Below, piece after piece: positions 59,914 to 64,000 of a stretch of 64,000 nt of DNA. The translations under genes were made by a program, and so were the position numbers. The stretch comes from Nocardioides dokdonensis FR1436 (GTDB lineage: Bacteria; Actinomycetota; Actinomycetes; Propionibacteriales; Nocardioidaceae), in NCBI RefSeq assembly GCF_001653335.1, contig NZ_CP015079.1, forward strand, positions 2,232,001 to 2,296,000, read 5' to 3'. The notes below the pieces were generated by a model. The model did no database searches and had not been told where the DNA came from. It worked only from the letters and a program-made list of their open reading frames with translations. The stretch's first letter is position 1; the number at the start of each line of letters is the position of its first letter.

Positions 59914-61019
59914 GCACCCAGGACCTGGCCCGCGGGCTCGAGGCCGAGCTGTCGGCCCTGCCGGTGCCGCCCGGCGACCTCGATCGGGCGATCCGCGAGG
60001 GCACCGGCCGACGTCGGCGTCGCCGGGCCGGCATCGTGGCTGCCGCATCGACCCTCGTGCTGCTCGCCGGTGGGCTGGGGGTGGCGCTGCTCAGCGGGGA
60101 GGACCCGGGCGGCGCCCGGGTGCTCGACCCCGCGGGCGTCGGTCCCTTCGACGTCTCCGGGGGCCTGCGCGCCTACGCCGACCCCGGGGTGAGCCTGCAC
60201 CTGGGCGACCGGACCTTCCCGGCCGAGGGGCTCGGGGCGCTCGACACCGACGCCAGCGCCACCGACCTCGGCGTCGTCCACACCGTCTCCGGCCGTCCGT
60301 ACCTGCTGGGCCCGGACGGCGCGTCCCGCCCGCTCGTGGACGGCCCGGTCGACGACGTGTCGTCGTTCCACCCCGGCAGCAGGGCGGACCGCGCCGGGAC
60401 CTCCGTCGTGGTGGCCACGCTGTCCGGCGACGTGGCGACGCTGCACCTCGTCGACCTGCGCGACCTGAGCACCCTGGGCACCCGCACCCTGGAGTGCGGC
60501 GGCGGGTGCGAGGCGCTGCGCCTCGACGCGCTCGACGAGGGCCGGGTCTTCCTGCAGGGCCCGACGGGCCCGGCGGTGTGGGACACCCGCGACGACTCCT
60601 GGACCCCCTTCGGCGCGCGCACCCGGGTCGCGGACGTCCGCAACGGCGTCGTGCTGCACGACGGTCCGCCGGCCGCCGAGCTCGACGGGCTCGGGCTGCG
60701 CCAGGTCGCCGGGGCGATCGACTCGCAGCTCACCTTCGACGGCGGCCACGTCCTGGGCTGGTCGAGCCGCCTGGAGCCGACCACCCGGGGTGGGACGGCG
60801 ATCCTGCTGGAGCGTGGCGCGGGCGGCGCCGATCGCGCGGACAAGGGTGCGCTGGGCTTCTGGAGCATCGACAGCGACGGCTCGGTGCTCCTGGCCCTCA
60901 GCACGCGCTACCCCCGGTACGACGTGCTGGACTGCGAGGTCCCCTCGGGCCGCTGCGAGCAGATCGGCACCCTGGAACCCACCGGAGGCGACCCGGCCTT
61001 CATGGGCAACGACATGTGA
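59910..61019 (+). CDS. Single-pass membrane protein, probable anti-sigma or sensor
   Basis: The 369-aa protein has a short cytoplasmic region (residues 1-35, RRRRRR near the membrane), one helix (about 36-60) and a 300-residue outer beta-propeller-like domain with two Cys in the middle (LECGGGCEALRL) and two near the end (CEVPSGRCEQ). The layout, and coupling to the sigma gene by a four-base overlap, suggest an anti-sigma factor with an extracytoplasmic sensor. No zinc ZAS motif is present, so the cytoplasmic part would bind sigma in another way. Confidence 0.78.
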   Translation: MSTQDLARGLEAELSALPVPPGDLDRAIREGTGRRRRRRAGIVAAASTLVLLAGGLGVALLSGEDPGGARVLDPAGVGPFDVSGGLRAYADPGVSLHLGDRTFPAEGLGALDTDASATDLGVVHTVSGRPYLLGPDGASRPLVDGPVDDVSSFHPGSRADRAGTSVVVATLSGDVATLHLVDLRDLSTLGTRTLECGGGCEALRLDALDEGRVFLQGPTGPAVWDTRDDSWTPFGARTRVADVRNGVVLHDGPPAAELDGLGLRQVAGAIDSQLTFDGGHVLGWSSRLEPTTRGGTAILLERGAGGADRADKGALGFWSIDSDGSVLLALSTRYPRYDVLDCEVPSGRCEQIGTLEPTGGDPAFMGNDM

Positions 61020-61074
61020 GCCGACCGGGCTGCGGGGGTGAGGAGGAGCCGCCGGGGGTGTCGGTCCCGCGACC

Positions 61075-61080
61075 TAGGAT
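61075..61080 (+). promoter_or_regulatory. -10 box of ABC exporter operon
   Basis: TAGGAT ends eight bases before the ATG at 61089, within the range of the other leaderless genes. Confidence 0.55.
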
Positions 61081-61088
61081 CGTGGACG

Positions 61089-62873
61089 ATGTCAACGACT
61101 CTCGGCTCTCCTGACAGCGCCCTCGACCGTGCCCCTGGCAGCCCGGCGGGGGTGCACTCGCTGTGGCGCCTGCGCGGCTACCTGCGTCCCTACGTCGGCT
61201 CGCTCGCGATCATGCTGTTCGCCTCCCTGGGCGGCGTCGGCCTGGCCATCGGCATCCCGCTGGTGACCCGGGCGATCATCGACGGGCCCGTCGAGCAGCG
61301 GGACCTCGCAGCCCTGTTCCCGCTCGCGGGGCTCGCCCTGGTGCTCGGCGTCCTCGAGGCCGTCCTGGTCTGGTGGCGCCGGTGGGTGCAGTCCAACGCG
61401 GTGCTCGGCCTCGAGACCACGATGCGCCGCGACCTCTACGCCCACCTGCAGCAGCTGCCGATGGCCTTCCACACCCGGTGGCAGTCCGGACAGCTGCTCT
61501 CCCGGGCGACCACCGACCTCGCCGCGATCCGCCGGTTCTCAGGGTTCGGGATGCTCTTCCTGCTCATCAACGTCGTCCAGCTGGTCGTCACCACGCTCGT
61601 GCTGCTGCAGATGTACTGGCCGCTGGGCGTGGTCGTCGCTGCGGCCGCGGTGCCGATCGTGTGGCTCTCGATGCGCTTCGAGAAGCGCTACGTCGTGATC
61701 TCCCGCCAGGTCCAGGACGAGCAGGGCGACCTCGCGACCCTGGCCGAGGAGGGGGCGGTCGGCATCCGGGTCATCAAGTCCTTCGGACGCAGCGCGCACA
61801 TGGGCGAGCGGTACGACGTCGCCTCGCGGCGCCTGCACGCCACGAGCGTCGCCAAGGCCCGGCTCTCGGCACGCTTCTGGACCTTCCTCGAGGTCATCCC
61901 GAACGTGGCCGTGGTGGTGGTGCTGCTGCTCGGCGCCATCGGCGTGGGGCGCGGCCAGCTCTCGCTCGGCGAGCTGGTCGCCTTCATCACGCTGATGCTC
62001 AGCCTGGTCTGGCCGGTCTCCTCCCTGGGGGTCATCCTGGCCATGGCACAGGAGGCGATGACCGCCGCGGCACGCATCCTCGAGATCTACGACACCGAGC
62101 CGTCGATCCTCAGCGGCGAGCGCGAGGTCGCCGAGCCGCGCGGGCACCTGCGCCTCGAGAACGTCGACTTCGCGTTCCCTGACGCCCCCGACGAGCCGGT
62201 GCTGCGCGGGCTCGACCTCGAGGTGCACCCCGGCGAGACGATCGCGCTGGTGGGAGCCACCGGCTCGGGCAAGACGATCCTGACCGCGCTGGTGCCGCGG
62301 TTGTGGGACGTCACCGGCGGCCGGGTGCTGCTCGACGGCGTCGACGTGCGCGAGCTGCGCACCGAGCACCTGCGCACCCTGGTCGCCACCGCCTTCGAGG
62401 ACCCCACGCTCTTCTCGATGAGCGCCCGGGAGAACCTCACCCTGGGGCGTGCCGACGCCACCGAGGCCGAGATCGAGGAGGCCCTCGAGATCAGCCAGGC
62501 CGGCTTCGTGCACGACCTGCCGTGGGGGCTCGACACCCGCATCGGTGAGCAGGGCATGGCGCTGTCGGGCGGTCAGCGCCAACGCCTGGCCCTGGCCCGC
62601 GCGGTGCTGGCCGGGCCCCGGGTGCTGGTGCTCGACGACACCCTCTCCGCGCTGGACGTGCACACCGAGGCGCTGGTCGAGGAGGCGCTGGCACGGGTGC
62701 TGTCCTCGACCACCGCCATCGTCGTGGCCCACCGGGCCTCCACGGTGCAGCTCGCCGACCGGGTCGCGCTGCTCCAGGACGGCCGGATCACCCACGTGGG
62801 CGGGCACCGCGAGCTGCTGGCCACCGTGCCGGCGTACCGCGACCTGCTCGCCGGCGACGAGGTGCCGGCATGA
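61089..62873 (+). CDS. ABC exporter subunit with substituted catalytic Glu
   Basis: The 594-aa half-transporter has six transmembrane helices (LRPYVGSLAIMLFASLGGVG to about residue 320) and an ATPase domain with Walker A GATGSGKT near residue 390, ABC signature ALSGGQRQRLALARAV and Walker B VLVLDDTLSALD, in which the second Asp replaces the usual catalytic Glu. The H-loop is AHRAST. This fits the non-canonical subunit of heterodimeric exporters. The stop overlaps the start of the second subunit (ATGA). The substrate is unknown; drugs and lipids are typical. Confidence 0.93.
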   Translation: MSTTLGSPDSALDRAPGSPAGVHSLWRLRGYLRPYVGSLAIMLFASLGGVGLAIGIPLVTRAIIDGPVEQRDLAALFPLAGLALVLGVLEAVLVWWRRWVQSNAVLGLETTMRRDLYAHLQQLPMAFHTRWQSGQLLSRATTDLAAIRRFSGFGMLFLLINVVQLVVTTLVLLQMYWPLGVVVAAAAVPIVWLSMRFEKRYVVISRQVQDEQGDLATLAEEGAVGIRVIKSFGRSAHMGERYDVASRRLHATSVAKARLSARFWTFLEVIPNVAVVVVLLLGAIGVGRGQLSLGELVAFITLMLSLVWPVSSLGVILAMAQEAMTAAARILEIYDTEPSILSGEREVAEPRGHLRLENVDFAFPDAPDEPVLRGLDLEVHPGETIALVGATGSGKTILTALVPRLWDVTGGRVLLDGVDVRELRTEHLRTLVATAFEDPTLFSMSARENLTLGRADATEAEIEEALEISQAGFVHDLPWGLDTRIGEQGMALSGGQRQRLALARAVLAGPRVLVLDDTLSALDVHTEALVEEALARVLSSTTAIVVAHRASTVQLADRVALLQDGRITHVGGHRELLATVPAYRDLLAGDEVPA

Positions 62874-64000
62874 GCGGGGGAGCGTCGCGGTCGTGGCGCG
62901 GCGAGGCGGAGGTCGACCGCGACGAGGCGGCCGAGCGGCTCACGTCGGGCTCGCTCGGCGGCGGCGCGGGTCGCCTGCTGCGCGACCTGCTGCGGCCCTA
63001 CCGCCGTGCGCTGCAGGTCCTGGTCCTCATCGTCCTGGTCGAGAACACCGCCCGCCTGGCGATCCCCTACCTCGTCAAGGTCGGCATCGACTCCGGCATC
63101 CCGCCGATCCGCGAGCGCGACGACCTCTCCACGCTGCTGATCGTGGTCGCGGTGGTCCTGGTGGCCACCGTGACCCAGGCCCTGGCGCGCAACCGGTTCC
63201 TGGTGCGGCAGGGCGAGATCGGCCAGGACGTCCTGCTGGCCCTGCGCCGGCGCGTCTTCGGCCACTTCCAGGTGCTCAGTCCCGCCTTCCACGACGGTTA
63301 CACCTCGGGGCGGGTGATCTCGCGGCAGACCTCCGACGTCGACGCCATCCACGAGATGCTCGAGACCGGCTTCGACGGGCTCGTGACGGCGGCGCTGACC
63401 CTGGTGGGCACCGCGGGGATCCTGCTCTTCCTCGACGTCCGCCTGGGGCTCGTGGCGTTGCTGTGCGGACCGTTCCTGGCGCTGCTGACGAACTGGTTCC
63501 GCAAGGCCTCCGCCGACAGCTACCGCGTCACCCGCGAGAAGGTCGCGCTGGTGATCGTGCACTTCGTCGAGTCGATGGGCGGCGTCCGGGCGGTGCAGGC
63601 CTTCCGGCGCGAGGACCGCAACCAGGAGATCTTCGACGACGTCAACGAGCAGTACCGCCGGGCGAACCTCGTCGCCTTCCGTCTCGTCGCCTGGTTCATG
63701 CCGGGCATCCGGCTGATCGGCAACATCACCATCGCGGTGGTGCTGCTCTACGGGGGCTACCTGGCCCACGAGGGCGAGGTCACCGTCGGGGTGCTGGCGG
63801 CGTTCCTGCTCTACCTGCGCCAGTTCTTCGAGCCGATGATGGAGATCAGCCAGTTCTACAACACCTTCCAGTCCGCCTCAGCGGCGCTGGAGAAGCTGGC
63901 GGGGGTCCTGGAGCAGGAGCCCGACGTGCCCGAGCCGCTGCACCCGCGACCGCTGGACCGGGCCGCGGGCGAGCTGCACTTCGACGGGGTGCGGTTCGAG
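62870..64000 (+). CDS. ABC exporter second subunit (cut at window end)
   Basis: The 5' part of a second half-transporter starts MSGGASRSWRGEAEVDRDEA, with helices from RRALQVLVLIVLVENTARLAIPYLV through GVLAAFLLYLRQFFEPMMEISQFYN, and the first bases of the ATPase domain (GELHFDGVRFE) at the window edge. It is coupled to the preceding subunit by ATGA overlap and should supply the active ATPase site. Walker motifs lie outside the window, so this cannot be checked here. Confidence 0.92.
   Translation, partial: MSGGASRSWRGEAEVDRDEAAERLTSGSLGGGAGRLLRDLLRPYRRALQVLVLIVLVENTARLAIPYLVKVGIDSGIPPIRERDDLSTLLIVVAVVLVATVTQALARNRFLVRQGEIGQDVLLALRRRVFGHFQVLSPAFHDGYTSGRVISRQTSDVDAIHEMLETGFDGLVTAALTLVGTAGILLFLDVRLGLVALLCGPFLALLTNWFRKASADSYRVTREKVALVIVHFVESMGGVRAVQAFRREDRNQEIFDDVNEQYRRANLVAFRLVAWFMPGIRLIGNITIAVVLLYGGYLAHEGEVTVGVLAAFLLYLRQFFEPMMEISQFYNTFQSASAALEKLAGVLEQEPDVPEPLHPRPLDRAAGELHFDGVRFE

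Overview
The window is a high-GC (about 72%) actinobacterial chromosome segment. Gene content, codon use and gene order suggest the Nocardioidaceae (Nocardioides or a close relative). The support is a mycothiol gene (mshB), an F420-type LLM oxidoreductase, the succinylase lysine pathway (dapC, dapD, dapE), a large 180-kDa-type glutamate dehydrogenase, a T-box in front of a type-2 ileS, and many leaderless starts (a YANNNT -10 element 6-8 nt before ATG/GTG). The core gene order mshB - fdxA - dapC - dapD - dapE - LOG protein - DUF3117 - O-methyltransferase - sigE/rseA/htrA matches the order I recall for Mycobacterium tuberculosis Rv1170-Rv1223. The window is therefore conserved chromosomal backbone with lineage-specific insertions. 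I saw no phage, plasmid, CRISPR, rRNA or tRNA.

Layout. 1-8 kb: a cut-off lipoprotein, a coupled DMT permease/hypothetical pair, a Nudix hydrolase with an extra C-terminal domain, mshB, a VanW-type protein and a DUF389 membrane protein. 7-12 kb: a GNAT and fdxA-dapC driven by overlapping divergent -10 boxes, then a cupin and a large helical-repeat protein flanking a putative operator. 12-20 kb: an ABC/FtsX exporter, a universal stress protein, a lytic-transglycosylase-like cell-wall protein, a dienoyl-CoA-reductase-like flavoenzyme and dapD. 20-28 kb: an ATPase-like protein, an orphan solute-binding lipoprotein, an AtoE-like permease, small transferase/kinase genes and a three-gene HTH operon. 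28-37 kb: T-box-ileS, a decayed cupin gene, an LLM oxidoreductase, dapE-LOG-DivIVA and an enoyl-CoA hydratase. 37-49 kb: DUF3117, leucyl aminopeptidase, sigE-rseA-htrA, a BldC-like HTH, an orphan SAF/CpaE-like pair, a membrane protein with a cupredoxin lipoprotein, and a WS/DGAT-type acyltransferase. 49-64 kb: pruA, an old yellow enzyme, two DUF2505 proteins, kynA, gdh, an ECF sigma factor with its probable anti-sigma factor, and a heterodimeric ABC exporter (second subunit cut by the window end).

The most unusual non-genic content is an 86-87-bp intergenic element present three times (9704, 12241, 32984). Each copy is built as a GGCCGGCC-centred palindrome, a hairpin and a second GGCCGGCC-centred palindrome. 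One copy supplies the stop codon of the gene it follows. A separate cluster of five 15-bp repeats at 43507-43607 looks like stacked IS21-type ends without a transposase. Two genes, dapC and the O-methyltransferase, have no ATG/GTG/TTG where homology places their N-termini and may use CTG and ATC starts.
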